Assembly: GCA_905479115.1 (NCBI GenBank)
Contig: CAJQLF010000024.1
Span: 1 to 62,123 of the forward strand
Direction: 5' to 3'
From: an uncultured Flavobacteriales bacterium
GTDB lineage: Bacteria > Bacteroidota > Bacteroidia > Flavobacteriales_D > Sanyastnellaceae
DNA: 62,123 bases
Part shown: piece after piece, positions 33,808 through 43,410 of the stretch
Numbering within the stretch: position 1 is the first letter of the stretch
How the letters are laid out: every line of letters begins with the position of its first letter
Made by a program: the position numbers and the translations under genes
Notes under the pieces: model-generated
The model's input: the letters and a program-made list of their open reading frames with translations, nothing else
Databases searched by the model: none
What the model was told of the DNA's origin: nothing

Positions 33808-34773
33808 ATGAATATTTTGGCCAATGACGGCATCAGCCCTGCAGGGTTGACCGCCTTAAAAAACGCCGGACACACCGTCTGGACTGACTTCATCGAAGCC
33901 CGTGACTTGGCATCGTTCATCAACGAAAATCACGTGGAAGGTCTCCTCGTTCGCAGTGCCACGAAAGTCCGCGAACCCTTAATTGATGCGTGCCCTAACT
34001 TGAAGTTCATCATCCGCGGAGGCGTCGGCATGGACAACATCGATGTCGCTTACGCGAGAGCCCAAGGAGTGGACGTCCGTAATACGCCAGCCTCGAGTTC
34101 ACAAAGCGTCGCGGAATTGGTCATGGGACACCTATTCAACTTGAGTCGTTTCTTACACGACAGCAATCGCCGCATGCCGGTCGAAGGGGTCGAGCAATTC
34201 AAATCGCTGAAAAAAGCGTACGGCAAAGGCCGGGAATTGCGGGGCATGAAACTCGCCGTCGTTGGTTTTGGTCGCATTGGCCAGTCGCTCGCACAGTACG
34301 CTTTGGGATGTGGCATGGACGTTATTGGCGTAGATCAAAAAACGGGCACTCATTCGCTGGATGTGAAAGTTGGAACGCAACATGTCCGTGTGGACATTCC
34401 ACTGGTCACGTTGGACGAAGCCATCTCAACCGCTGATGCTATCAGCTTACATATTCCAGCTCAACCCAACGGGGACGCCGTCATCGGAGCAGCCGAGTTT
34501 GCGCGGATGAAACCGGGTGTGATGCTATTAAATGCAGCCCGTGGTGGTGTCGTAGACGAAGACGCATTGATTGAAGCTTTGGATTCAGGCCAGGTCGCTG
34601 GAGCTGGACTGGATGTTTTTGTAGGGGAGCCCAAACCTCGGCAAGACGTGGTAAGACACGCACGCATTTCTCTGTCCCCTCACATTGGTGCTGCCACCGG
34701 TGAGGCACAAGAACGCATCGGTTTGGAAATTGCCTCCATTGTAGAGGAAATTAGCGCAAAACAACCCGCTTGA
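33808..34773 (+). CDS. serA: D-3-phosphoglycerate dehydrogenase
   Basis: 321 residues, the short form without an ACT/regulatory C-terminal domain. It oxidises 3-phosphoglycerate to start serine synthesis. NAD-binding GFGRIGQSLAQYALG (about 149-163) and the 2-hydroxyacid dehydrogenase signatures VRSATKVREPLIDACPNLKF, GVGMDNIDVAYARAQGVDVR, MKPGVMLLNAARGGVVDEDA and the catalytic His in SLSPHIGAATGEAQERIG are present. The stop is shared with the TTG start of the DUF1015 gene. Feedback control by serine through ACT is not expected from this form. Confidence 0.93.
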   Translation: MNILANDGISPAGLTALKNAGHTVWTDFIEARDLASFINENHVEGLLVRSATKVREPLIDACPNLKFIIRGGVGMDNIDVAYARAQGVDVRNTPASSSQSVAELVMGHLFNLSRFLHDSNRRMPVEGVEQFKSLKKAYGKGRELRGMKLAVVGFGRIGQSLAQYALGCGMDVIGVDQKTGTHSLDVKVGTQHVRVDIPLVTLDEAISTADAISLHIPAQPNGDAVIGAAEFARMKPGVMLLNAARGGVVDEDALIEALDSGQVAGAGLDVFVGEPKPRQDVVRHARISLSPHIGAATGEAQERIGLEIASIVEEISAKQPA

Positions 34774-36005
34774 GATCGTTCCGTCCGTTTGAGCTCATTG
34801 TCCCAGCTTGGGATAAACCCCATTTGGTGGCTTCTCGTTCATATCTCAGTTACGGAAAGGCCGAGCTGCAGGATAAACTGGACCGAAACCCGTACTCCTT
34901 TCTGCACGTCATTAATCCAGCAGGAACGAAGGCAGCCAAAGCCAAGCGAGGCTCAGAAGGTTTCTTTGCCCTCGTTCGAAATCGCTTTGAAGAATTCGTT
35001 GCGGACGGACTGCTCCAACGACTGGAAGGAAACCACATCGCCATCTACCGTCAAACCACGCCGACATCGAGTTGCACGGGGGTAGTTGGCACATTGGCTG
35101 TGGAAAGTATCCGGTCAGGCAGATTGAAAGTCCATGAACAAACGTTGCAAAAACGAGAACGCTTGTTCGCAAAGTACCTGAATACGGTCGGGTGCCATGC
35201 TGAACCGATTCTGTGCATGTTCCCCGACCAAGATGCTCCTGGACGGGCGACTCAGCAGTGCATCGATGCATGGATCCAGAACCACTCACCGGAAATAGAC
35301 TTCAGCACCACTGACCGCATTCGCCATACCGTGTGGATTGTGGGAGAAATCGCCTCTTTGGAAATTTCTGACGCCATGGAAAATGTATCCTCCATGTACT
35401 TGGCCGATGGACATCACCGGGTGGCCTCGAGCTTGATACTGAGTGAAAAGTTTCCTCACGATTCAGCGAAACAACACGTATTGACATTTGCGGTACCCGA
35501 ATCCGAATTGGTTGTCAGAGGGTACCACCGGGAAATCATTGGCATGCCTTGGAGTCCTGAAGAGTGGGATGAGGCATTTCGGCGCATGACCGAAATAGAC
35601 CATGTACAGCGCATACCCAATCATGCAAGCCCCCCCAGCGATGTCGGAATTGTTCATGTCCACCACGCACAGGCCAATTGGGTGCTTCACTTGAAAGAAC
35701 CCGCTGACCAATTGGGTCGCATGGAAGTGGATGCTGCTCAATTGCAGCGCACCTTTTTCGAGCCGGAACTGAACATCAAGGATCCCAGAAATGACAAGCG
35801 TCTCGCCTACATTCCTGGCACACTGAATAGTGCAGACCTGCGAGCACGCGTCATGAAGCAACCCGATTCCGTGGTGTTTGAATTGCATCCTGTCCCCACC
35901 CGCCTGATCAAGGAAACGGCGGACCGTGGTGGATACCTGCCGCCCAAAAGCACGTGGGTGGAGCCTAAATTGCGCAGCGGACTTTTCATTCACGACATTC
36001 AATGA
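34770..36005 (+). CDS. DUF1015 family protein, candidate serine-metabolism enzyme
   Basis: 411 residues. Translation starts at a TTG overlapping the serA stop (TTGA); the next sequence, RSFRPFELIVPAWDKPHLVA, aligns with the family N-terminus, so the start is well supported. Family signatures are SYLSYGKAELQ, VHEQTLQKRERL (HE-x-T, residues 122-125) and LADGHHRVAS (211-220). The DGHHR motif also occurs in ParB-fold serine kinases. Some relatives of DUF1015 have, to my recollection, been reported to act as free-serine kinases; I cannot verify that here. The gene lies between serA and yggS, in coupled order, which supports a role in serine or phosphoserine handling. Confidence 0.85.
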   Translation: MRSFRPFELIVPAWDKPHLVASRSYLSYGKAELQDKLDRNPYSFLHVINPAGTKAAKAKRGSEGFFALVRNRFEEFVADGLLQRLEGNHIAIYRQTTPTSSCTGVVGTLAVESIRSGRLKVHEQTLQKRERLFAKYLNTVGCHAEPILCMFPDQDAPGRATQQCIDAWIQNHSPEIDFSTTDRIRHTVWIVGEIASLEISDAMENVSSMYLADGHHRVASSLILSEKFPHDSAKQHVLTFAVPESELVVRGYHREIIGMPWSPEEWDEAFRRMTEIDHVQRIPNHASPPSDVGIVHVHHAQANWVLHLKEPADQLGRMEVDAAQLQRTFFEPELNIKDPRNDKRLAYIPGTLNSADLRARVMKQPDSVVFELHPVPTRLIKETADRGGYLPPKSTWVEPKLRSGLFIHDIQ

Positions 36006-36664
36006 CCCCAAATCCGCTCCTCATCGCTGACCGCTTAGCGTCCATTCGAATGGACCTTCCCCAAGAGGTGACCTTGGTTGCCGTCAGCAAAACCAAGCCA
36101 GTCGAATTGTTGGCTGAAGCATTGGACGCCGGTCAATTGGATTTGGGGGAAAATCGAACGCAGGAAATGGCTCAAAAGGCCGCTCATTTTGATCGGTCCG
36201 ATATTCGTTGGCACCACATTGGCCACCTGCAAACCAACAAAGTAAAACAAGTGGTCCCGCACGCGCACCTCATTCACGCGGTTGATAGCCGGCGACTGCT
36301 GGACGAAATTGACAAACGAAGTCGCAACGCCAATCGAAACACTTCCGTGCTGCTCCAATTGCACATTGCACAAGAAACTCAAAAACATGGGCTGGACGAT
36401 CAAGGGTTGGAGACCCTTCTCGAATCGCTCGCAACGCATCCCTTGACTAACACGGTGGTCCAAGGTCTGATGGGCATGGCAACCTTTACCGATGACACGT
36501 CCCAAGTTACCCGGGAATTCAAACGGCTGAGAAAGCAGTTCGATGCATTGAATCCAGGCGGGTGGACCACCTGCTCCATGGGCATGAGTGGCGATTGGAA
36601 AATCGCAGTCGATGAGGGATCTACCTTGGTCCGAATCGGAAGCGCTATATTCGGCGAGCGCTGA
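36002..36664 (+). CDS. yggS: YggS family pyridoxal-phosphate homeostasis protein
   Basis: 220 residues, overlapping the DUF1015 stop as ATGA. It binds PLP and keeps free PLP and amino-acid pools balanced. The PLP lysine is in TLVAVSKTKPVELL, followed by LGENRTQEM, WHHIGHLQTNKVKQ, HAVDSRRLLDEI, GLMGMATFTDD and the phosphate-cup block CSMGMSGDWKIAVDEGSTLV, RIGSAIFGER at the C-terminus. In this cluster it sits after the PLP enzyme SerC, a sensible metabolic link. Confidence 0.93.
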   Translation: MTPNPLLIADRLASIRMDLPQEVTLVAVSKTKPVELLAEALDAGQLDLGENRTQEMAQKAAHFDRSDIRWHHIGHLQTNKVKQVVPHAHLIHAVDSRRLLDEIDKRSRNANRNTSVLLQLHIAQETQKHGLDDQGLETLLESLATHPLTNTVVQGLMGMATFTDDTSQVTREFKRLRKQFDALNPGGWTTCSMGMSGDWKIAVDEGSTLVRIGSAIFGER

Positions 36665-36669
36665 AAACC

Positions 36670-36981
36670 ATGAAGCACTTGAACACCAAGCATCACAAGC
36701 ATAACGCAAAAACCCTCTATGAACCTTGGTTTCGAGCCTGGCTGATCCTGGCTCCCATCGTGGGATTAGGAAGTTATTATTTGATGCGAAATTCATGGAG
36801 GCGTATTCGCGCTATTCTTCATGGTGAAGCAGGGAGCGTTTGGGATGCACCGCCCGTCCCCTCTGTCGCTGAACCTTTCCAATTTGTTCTCTATGCATTC
36901 GGTGCGACCGCTTTATTTTCTTTGTTTTGGTTTGGCATCACCCGACTTTACGTAAAATCTCAATTATCCTCCTCAGAATGA
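36670..36981 (+). CDS. Small membrane protein, unknown
   Basis: 103 residues, 5 bp after yggS. The N-terminus is His/Lys-rich (KHLNTKHHKHNAK), followed by two hydrophobic segments: AWLILAPIVGLGSYYL (about 24-39) and FQFVLYAFGATALFSLFWFG (about 71-90). The loop between contains a short basic stretch (RNSWRRIRAIL). No family recognised. Its stop is shared with the start of the next gene (ATGA), so it belongs to the operon. Confidence 0.6.
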   Translation: MKHLNTKHHKHNAKTLYEPWFRAWLILAPIVGLGSYYLMRNSWRRIRAILHGEAGSVWDAPPVPSVAEPFQFVLYAFGATALFSLFWFGITRLYVKSQLSSSE

Positions 36982-38054
36982 AACACATTCTTTTGCTCCT
37001 GGGCACTGCTCTGCCTCTCCTACTCGTGCATGCACAAACACCCGGAAACATCGAAGCGGCCGAATATGACCCGTCCGAAAACCGTTGGTTCATTTCCAAC
37101 AACACTTCAATTCTCTCGACAGCAGATGGTGGTCTGAGCTACGACTATTTTGGAAATGCAACCGCAAGCCATGGGATGGAAGTCATGGATGGTCATTTAT
37201 ATGCCATTGGCAACAATGTCGTCCGAGCCTACGATCTGACCACTGCAGCATTGGTCGGGAGCACCAATATTTCAGGTGCTGTTTTTTTGAATGGGATGGG
37301 AAGCCGATCCGGCGAATTGATCGTCAGTGATTTTTCCACGGGTAAGCTCCATCGGATTGACATATCCGATCCAGCCAACATGGTGAGCGAGGTGCTGGTT
37401 TCTTCGACCGGCACCACCCCCAACGGAGTGGTCATTGACGACGAAAATAACCGTGCTTTGGTCGTCAATTGGGGCAACAACGCTTCCATCATAAGTGTCG
37501 ATTTGGAGACGGCTGCATTGAGTGAGATCGTTCCCAACACCGGAATGGGCAACCTAGACGGCATCGATATGGATGGAGAAGGAAGGTTCTACGTTAGTTC
37601 GTGGTCTCCTGCCCGCATCACCCGATACTCCAACGATTTTAGCACATCTGAAATCGTCGTCCAAGGTGCAGGTTCTGGCCTTTCAAATCCCGCCGACATC
37701 AGCTATGCGATTGCTACTGACACGCTCGGAGTGGCGAACAGCGGCAGCGGCACTCCGTCCTTTCATGCATTCGGTGCCATCAGTGCGATTACTGAGCCAC
37801 TCGAAATAACCGAATCTGTGCAGTGGACCGCCAACGCTTTGCGCGTGGAATCACCCATTGCGGGTACATGGACCCTCCGAGTGTACAATCCCGTTGGACA
37901 ACTGATGCACGAGTCAAACATGGATTTGCCCAACGCACCGGTGCACATTGCAACAGACCGCTTGGGGTTTGTCATTGCAGCAAATCAAATCTGGCAAGTC
38001 CAATCACCCTCTGGACGTTCGTTCGCGATCAGGCCGGGTCAACGTCCGCAGTAA
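36978..38054 (+). CDS. Exported SMP-30/NHL-like beta-propeller protein
   Basis: 358 residues from the ATG at 36978, which overlaps the upstream stop (ATGA) and begins a signal peptide (KHILLLLGTALPLLLVHAQ); the open frame starts earlier at 36927. The body shows propeller repeats with sugar-lactonase-like phrases (SRSGELIVSDFSTGKLHRID, GTTPNGVVIDDENNRALVVN, GNLDGIDMDGEGRFYVSSW). The C-terminal ~70 residues (TWTLRVYNPVGQLMHESNMD) resemble a degraded T9SS type A domain but lack the PNP motif and the final Lys-rich strand. The last 26 bp overlap the 3' end of priA on the other strand. Confidence 0.75.
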   Translation: MKHILLLLGTALPLLLVHAQTPGNIEAAEYDPSENRWFISNNTSILSTADGGLSYDYFGNATASHGMEVMDGHLYAIGNNVVRAYDLTTAALVGSTNISGAVFLNGMGSRSGELIVSDFSTGKLHRIDISDPANMVSEVLVSSTGTTPNGVVIDDENNRALVVNWGNNASIISVDLETAALSEIVPNTGMGNLDGIDMDGEGRFYVSSWSPARITRYSNDFSTSEIVVQGAGSGLSNPADISYAIATDTLGVANSGSGTPSFHAFGAISAITEPLEITESVQWTANALRVESPIAGTWTLRVYNPVGQLMHESNMDLPNAPVHIATDRLGFVIAANQIWQVQSPSGRSFAIRPGQRPQ

Positions 38055-40521
38055 TTCGGATTCGCTTAAAGCGCTCATCCGACTGAAAAGCTTCGAGATC
38101 AGCAGCCAACAATGGCTTGTAATGAGCCGGAGGCATTTCCCGCTCAAACTTGAGCAGAATAACGCGGTGATGCAGGTCATTGATGCGGCTGATCATCGGA
38201 GTTTCCGGACCAATTGCTCTGCCCACAAAACGCTGCTTGAGCCGATTTGCAAGCACCTCGGCTGCAATATCCAATCGAGCGACATCGGTATGCCTAAGGG
38301 TTAACCGAATCAACCGGACAAACGGTGGATACCGATAGTTTTTGCGCTCGATCAGCTCTTGCTGCACCAGTCCTTGGTAATCATTCGCCATCACCTTGGT
38401 GATGACCCAATGGTCCGGATTGTAGGTCTGCAAAATGACCTTGCCCCGGTCACCTGCCCGGCCAGCCCGGCCGGCAACTTGGGTGAGCATCTGGAACGCT
38501 CGCTCAAAACTGCGAAAATCCGGGAAGTTCAGCATGCGATCGGCACTCAAAACGCCAACAAGGCCGACATGTTCAAAATCCAGCCCCTTGGTCACCATTT
38601 GGGTGCCCACAAGGATTTCAAATTGGCGGCTCGCGAACGCCTGTACCAGCCGTTGATGGCTGTTTCGACTTCGCGTCGTGTCCGCATCCATCCGTGCCAC
38701 GCGGGCCGATGGAAACAACTCAGCCAATTCCTCCTCAATCCGCTCCGTGCCTAAGCCTTTGGGCTTCATCACCGATTTCCCGCACGAAGCGCAACTCGGT
38801 GGCGGAGGATCCACCCGGTAGCCACAGTGGTGGCAGTTCAGTTCATTCTTCCATTTATGCACCGTCAAAGGCACATCGCATCGCTCGCACTCAGGAATCC
38901 AAGCGCACATTTCACATTGCCACATGGGGCTGTACCCGCGGCGATTTTGAAACAAGATTACTTGGCGCCCCTCTTTCAGTACGGCCTCCATTTCCTGCTT
39001 GAGCAACCGCGAGAAGTGACCGTGCATCGCCCGCTGCCGATGGGCCTTTTTCATATCCGCACACCAAATCTCAGGCAACATCACACCGCCAAATCGCTCA
39101 TTCATTTTCACCAAGTCCATTTTACCACTTTGCGCAAACCAATGCGACTCCACGGAAGGCGTAGCGGAGCCTAACACTACGAATGCCGAGGCCTTTTGAG
39201 CCATCCACATGGCGACATCACGCGCCTGGTAGCGCGGAGCAGGATCAAATTGCTTGAAACTGGGCTCGTGTTCTTCATCGACCACAATCAACCCGAGGTT
39301 TTGCATCGGTAAAAACAACGCGGAGCGAGGACCAATGATCAATTGAGGGTTCATCGGATTCCCGGGTTTTCCCAAAACTTTGAGCCAAGTTTCGGTTTGT
39401 TCTCGGGTAGTAAATCGGCTATGATAGACGTGCATGAACCGTTCAAAGTGAATGGACATGCGTTGAATGAGCTGCGTCGTCAGGGCGATTTCAGGCACCA
39501 AAAACAACACGGTTTGTCCACGTTCCAATGCATCGGCTATGAGATGAATGTAAACTTCCGTTTTTCCCGATCCCGTGACGCCATGCAACAGTGCCATCCG
39601 CTGGTTCTCGCGGCTCAACGACAATGCCTGAAACGCTCGGTTCTGCAAGTCACTCAATTCAGGCAAGGGCTTCTGCTCACCGCTTTCTAAAGCGAGCTCC
39701 CCCTTAACCGGCCGCTCACCTCGCTCCCAGATGCCCTTTTCCTCCATGCGCTTCATCGTCGCGGTGGTGGCTTCGGCGTGTGCAAGCACTTGTTTCTCGA
39801 TCAGGACTTCTGTGAATTCGCCTTCCGAAGCCTTGGACAAGGCCAAGTATGCTTCCAAAATCCGCGCTTGTTTCGGAGCACGCGCATCCAAATGACTCAA
39901 AAGCTCCATCAACACCTCTTCCCGCTGGAAGTCGACATGCAGTTGAAGCGTCCGTTCCATTTTGGGCCGATAACGCTCCTTCCATTCTTCTTCTGAGACG
40001 ATCAATTGCGCTTCCAGCAACTGATTCACCCAACGCTGAGGATTCTTCAAGTCCAAGATCGGCCCCGCTTCGGAAAGCTGAATACCACCTCGTGCCTGAA
40101 TAGATTGAAACAAAACCTTTGCCCGAGAATCCAGTGCATTCACGACCGATTCATTGGCTTCAGGATGTATCACCAAACGGGACTGACTCGACAACTTCAG
40201 ACCGGCAGGCAATGCGGCAGCCATGACTTCCCCTCGCGTGCACATGTAGTATTCGGACATCCACGTCCAAAGCGCTCTTTGTTCATGGGTAATGACTGGA
40301 CGCACATCAATCAATGTTTCAATGGGCCGAGCAGCATACGCCGTGGGAGCATCATTGTGCAGATTCCATATCAACCCCGTATACATCTTTCTAGCACCTA
40401 CTTGAACGACCGCCCGCATGCCCTCAATCACCTCTTCCTCAACCCCTTCGAGGGAATACGTTAGAAGCTTGGGCAACGGCAACGGCACGAGGACGTCTAC
40501 GTATTGATGAGGATTCGACAT
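38029..40521 (-). CDS. priA: Primosomal replication protein N' (PriA helicase)
   Basis: 830 residues, a little longer than the ~730 of E. coli PriA. It restarts stalled replication forks. The N-terminal DNA-binding domain starts YVDVLVPLPLPKLLTYSLEG. Walker A is HGVTGSGKTEVYIHL near residue 315, DEEH motif VVDEEHEPSFKQFDPAPRYQ near 415, and the zinc-binding Cys pairs are in QCEMCAWIPECERCDVPL and NCHHCGYRVDPPPPSCASCG. The C-terminal helicase blocks include GTQMVTKGLDFEHVGLVGVL and QVAGRAGRAGDRGKVILQT. The 3' end overlaps the convergent propeller gene by 26 bp. Confidence 0.95.
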   Translation of the reverse strand: MSNPHQYVDVLVPLPLPKLLTYSLEGVEEEVIEGMRAVVQVGARKMYTGLIWNLHNDAPTAYAARPIETLIDVRPVITHEQRALWTWMSEYYMCTRGEVMAAALPAGLKLSSQSRLVIHPEANESVVNALDSRAKVLFQSIQARGGIQLSEAGPILDLKNPQRWVNQLLEAQLIVSEEEWKERYRPKMERTLQLHVDFQREEVLMELLSHLDARAPKQARILEAYLALSKASEGEFTEVLIEKQVLAHAEATTATMKRMEEKGIWERGERPVKGELALESGEQKPLPELSDLQNRAFQALSLSRENQRMALLHGVTGSGKTEVYIHLIADALERGQTVLFLVPEIALTTQLIQRMSIHFERFMHVYHSRFTTREQTETWLKVLGKPGNPMNPQLIIGPRSALFLPMQNLGLIVVDEEHEPSFKQFDPAPRYQARDVAMWMAQKASAFVVLGSATPSVESHWFAQSGKMDLVKMNERFGGVMLPEIWCADMKKAHRQRAMHGHFSRLLKQEMEAVLKEGRQVILFQNRRGYSPMWQCEMCAWIPECERCDVPLTVHKWKNELNCHHCGYRVDPPPPSCASCGKSVMKPKGLGTERIEEELAELFPSARVARMDADTTRSRNSHQRLVQAFASRQFEILVGTQMVTKGLDFEHVGLVGVLSADRMLNFPDFRSFERAFQMLTQVAGRAGRAGDRGKVILQTYNPDHWVITKVMANDYQGLVQQELIERKNYRYPPFVRLIRLTLRHTDVARLDIAAEVLANRLKQRFVGRAIGPETPMISRINDLHHRVILLKFEREMPPAHYKPLLAADLEAFQSDERFKRIRITADVDPA

Positions 40522-40593
40522 GAATTGGCAAATTGGGAAGAATAATGCAGAGAAGGGTAACGAACTTGCAGGAAAAAAAACGGTTATTCACAT

Positions 40594-41070
40594 ATGGAAC
40601 AAATAGCTTCACCATTAACAGCCGGAACGACGGCTCCTTCGTTCTCAACAACCGTACAAAACGGAACGGAACGATCGCTATCAGATTATGCTGGTAAAAA
40701 ACTCGCTCTTTATTTTTATCCCCGTGACATGACACCGGGATGCACAGCCCAAGCCTGCAACCTTACAGAGAACTATGATGCACTCGCTGAAGCGGGCATT
40801 TCAATTCTGGGCGTTAGTCCCGACCCTGCTGCAAAGCATCAAAAGTTCATCGATAAGTATGGAATCCGATTCGATTTGGCCTGCGACGAAGATCACTCAC
40901 TGCATCAAGCTTTTGGGGTTTGGGGGTTGAAAAAATTCATGGGAAAAGAATATGAAGGCACCCACCGCACGACTTTTTTAATCGACGAAAAGGGGATCAT
41001 CCAATCTGTGATTCTCAAGCCAAAAACGAAAGACCACGCAGCTGAAGTTCTAGCCGGATTTGGCCTGTAA
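40594..41070 (+). CDS. bcp: Peroxiredoxin, BCP/PrxQ type (thioredoxin-dependent thiol peroxidase)
   Basis: 158 residues. It reduces peroxides using thioredoxin. Signatures are AGTTAPSFSTTVQNG at the start and YFYPRDMTPGCTAQACNLTE with peroxidatic Cys50 and resolving Cys55, the C-x4-C spacing of the atypical 2-Cys PrxQ group. GVSPDPAAKHQKFIDKYGI and the DEDHSLHQAFGVWGLKKFMG block follow. The gene is divergent from priA (72-bp gap) and upstream of recA by 103 bp with no terminator seen. Confidence 0.93.
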   Translation: MEQIASPLTAGTTAPSFSTTVQNGTERSLSDYAGKKLALYFYPRDMTPGCTAQACNLTENYDALAEAGISILGVSPDPAAKHQKFIDKYGIRFDLACDEDHSLHQAFGVWGLKKFMGKEYEGTHRTTFLIDEKGIIQSVILKPKTKDHAAEVLAGFGL

Positions 41071-41173
41071 CTCCTTCACGAAGACAAAAGTGGGCACATC
41101 GTTGACAAAAAAGACCCCACTCCGTAAGTCCATTACGATGTAGGTAGGATACCTTCGTCCAAAACAAGAAAAA

Positions 41174-42205
41174 ATGTCTGTAGATACACAAAAATTGAAG
41201 GCGCTCCAATTGACATTGGACCGCATGGACAAAACCTACGGCAAAGGAGCCGTAATGAAACTGGGGGATGAAGTGGTGGAAGCCGTCGAGTCCATTCCTT
41301 CAGGTTCCTTAACCTTGGATCTGGCCCTCGGTATTCAGGGGTATCCTCGCGGCCGGGTAGTGGAAATCTACGGCCCTGAAAGTTCAGGCAAAACCACCCT
41401 GGCTGTGCACGCCATTGCGCAAGCGCAAAAGCAAGGTGGAATTTGTGCCTTCATTGACGCAGAACACGCGTTTGATAAATTCTATGCCGAAAACTTGGGC
41501 GTAGACACCGAAAACTTGCTTATTTCTCAGCCTGATAACGGTGAGCAGGGTTTAGAGATTGCCGACAACTTAATCCGATCTGGCGCCATTGACCTCATTG
41601 TCATCGATTCTGTAGCGGCCCTTACTCCTCGGGCAGAGATTGAAGGTGAAATGTCCGATTCGTCCGTCGGTTTGCAAGCGCGGTTGATGTCAAAGGCGTT
41701 GCGAAAGCTCACCGGATCCATCAGCAAGACAGGATGCTGTTGCATCTTCATCAATCAATTGCGTGAAAAAATCGGAGTGATGTTTGGCAATCCCGAGACA
41801 ACCACGGGTGGAAACGCTTTGAAATTCTACTCTTCTGTGCGCCTGGATATTCGCCGATCAACACAACTGAAAGACGGCGATAAAGTACTCGGCAATCGGA
41901 CCAAGGTAAAAGTGGTAAAGAACAAGGTCGCCCCACCATTCCGACGTGCAGAATTCGACATTCTTTATGGACAAGGCATTTCCAAATCAGGCGAAATTAT
42001 CGACCTGGGTGTGGACATGAACATCATCAAGAAATCCGGATCGTGGTTCAGTTACGGAGAGACCAGATTAGGCCAAGGCCGCGACGCGGTGCGCAATCTT
42101 ATTGAGGACAACCCAGAACTCATGGAAGAGCTCGAAGGCAAAATCAAGGAAGCCATCCGAAAGGAAACTGCACCTAAGCTCGTAGAAGAAGTCGAGGCAG
42201 TTTAA
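41174..42205 (+). CDS. recA: Recombinase RecA
   Basis: 343 residues, full length. It pairs homologous DNA and activates LexA cleavage where present. Walker A is GPESSGKTT (67-75), and further blocks are [59 protein letters not shown] and [27 protein letters not shown] box (41150-41157) resembles a -7 element 16 bp before the ATG. I see no SOS box, but the lineage's LexA site is not known to me, so SOS control is undetermined. Confidence 0.97.
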   Translation: MSVDTQKLKALQLTLDRMDKTYGKGAVMKLGDEVVEAVESIPSGSLTLDLALGIQGYPRGRVVEIYGPESSGKTTLAVHAIAQAQKQGGICAFIDAEHAFDKFYAENLGVDTENLLISQPDNGEQGLEIADNLIRSGAIDLIVIDSVAALTPRAEIEGEMSDSSVGLQARLMSKALRKLTGSISKTGCCCIFINQLREKIGVMFGNPETTTGGNALKFYSSVRLDIRRSTQLKDGDKVLGNRTKVKVVKNKVAPPFRRAEFDILYGQGISKSGEIIDLGVDMNIIKKSGSWFSYGETRLGQGRDAVRNLIEDNPELMEELEGKIKEAIRKETAPKLVEEVEAV

Positions 42206-42229
42206 CCACACGGTCAACCGAAAAGATTG

Positions 42230-43291
42230 ATGCACTCAACTCTTGCACACCAGTTCAGGGCACTTCTTCCGAGTGCCCTTGCTGTTTTCATTGCTGGCAT
42301 CTTCTGTGCTGGCCTGTTCTCAGGTTGCAGTGAGCCTGACCCAACGTCAAATGTTTCGGCAGAGCCTTCAGCGAACTTAGCGGACATGTTAGCGGATATG
42401 GATGCCAAAATCATTCAGAATCCGAATGACCCAGAAGGATACCATCAGCGCGCGCTTTGGAAAGTAAATCAAAGTGACCCGCAGGGCGCATATGAGGATT
42501 GGGGATTGGCCTTGAAGGCCGACTCCAGTTTTGCACCTGGCTGGGAGAATCGTGCCGACATGCTGTACCGCATGCAAAATTTTGATGCATGCATGGAGGA
42601 ATTGGATAATTGCATCGCTTATGCTGACGGAAGTACCATGTGTTTGCTCAAACGTGCTGAGTTCAATATTCACCTCAACCAATTCGAACGTGCGTTTGAT
42701 GACTTAAACGAGGCCCTTCGAATCAACGACCAACTTCATGAAGCCTACTGGATGAAGGGTAAAATCTATGCATCCACCGGCGCAACTGATAAGGCAATAA
42801 GCTCATACCAAACCGCATTGGAGGTCAACCCGGGCTTTTTTGATGGTTTCATTAGCTTGGGCCTCTACTTGGCTGAGCAAGGCAATCCGCTCGCAGAAGA
42901 ATTTTATAAATCGGCCATCGAACTGAGACCCCAGTCCGTTGAGGCTCGGTACAATCTCGCCATTTACTTGCAAGGAGAATCCAGAAATGAACAAGCGCTA
43001 GAGCTGTACCGAGAAATCCTTTCGATTGATTCAACCAATGCAACAGCGTCGTTCAATCAGGGGTATATTCATTTAGAATACTACAGCGCGTACGACAGCG
43101 CAGAATATTGGTTCACGAAGGCAATTCAACACCTCCCTTATTATCATCAGGCGTTTTTAAACCGCGGGCTTGCGAGGGAAAGTCAAGGCAATATTACAGG
43201 TGCCCTTACCGATTACAGCGAAGCTCTGCGGATAAAACCTGATTACACTGTCGCTGCACTCGCCAAAGAGAGAGCCTTGAAAGCGAAGTAG
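42230..43291 (+). CDS. Tetratricopeptide-repeat lipoprotein
   Basis: 353 residues from the ATG at 42230 (a TTG one codon upstream is a weaker option). The N-terminus is a lipoprotein signal (AGIFCAGLFSGCSEPD; lipid Cys near residue 33). At least six TPR units follow, e.g. EGYHQRALWKVNQSDPQGAY, HEAYWMKGKIYASTGATDKA, FFDGFISLGLYLAEQGNPLA, VEARYNLAIYLQGESRNEQA and HQAFLNRGLARESQGNITGA. Such repeats bind partner proteins; the partner is unknown. It follows recA by 24 bp, and a bidirectional terminator lies 48 bp after its stop. Confidence 0.85.
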   Translation: MHSTLAHQFRALLPSALAVFIAGIFCAGLFSGCSEPDPTSNVSAEPSANLADMLADMDAKIIQNPNDPEGYHQRALWKVNQSDPQGAYEDWGLALKADSSFAPGWENRADMLYRMQNFDACMEELDNCIAYADGSTMCLLKRAEFNIHLNQFERAFDDLNEALRINDQLHEAYWMKGKIYASTGATDKAISSYQTALEVNPGFFDGFISLGLYLAEQGNPLAEEFYKSAIELRPQSVEARYNLAIYLQGESRNEQALELYREILSIDSTNATASFNQGYIHLEYYSAYDSAEYWFTKAIQHLPYYHQAFLNRGLARESQGNITGALTDYSEALRIKPDYTVAALAKERALKAK

Positions 43292-43339
43292 ATGATTGAA
43301 GAGAGTCCTTTCATTTGATGCTTTCGTTCAGAGATAAAA

Positions 43340-43367
43340 AAAATCCCGAGAGTAATCCCGGGATTTT
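43340..43367. terminator. Bidirectional intrinsic terminator between convergent TPR genes
   Basis: AAAATCCCG at 43340-43348 pairs with CGGGATTTT at 43359-43367, a 9-bp stem with a 10-base loop. T-rich sequence follows on the plus side (TTTTGTTCTTTT) and an A run precedes it, giving a U tract on the minus strand as well. It serves the genes ending at 43291 and 43411. Confidence 0.85.
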
Positions 43368-43410
43368 GTTCTTTTAAGGTGATCCTTTCACACCACCAAT
43401 GGCAGACTAT

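Noticed and set aside
36035-36796. A 253-codon minus-strand open frame across yggS
   Set aside because: It is antisense to a clear yggS with all PLP motifs, has no recognised domain and breaks the operon layout.
41074-41120. Possible AGTGGG/CCCACT hairpin between bcp and recA
   Set aside because: The stem is only 6 bp with a 22-base loop and could be chance.
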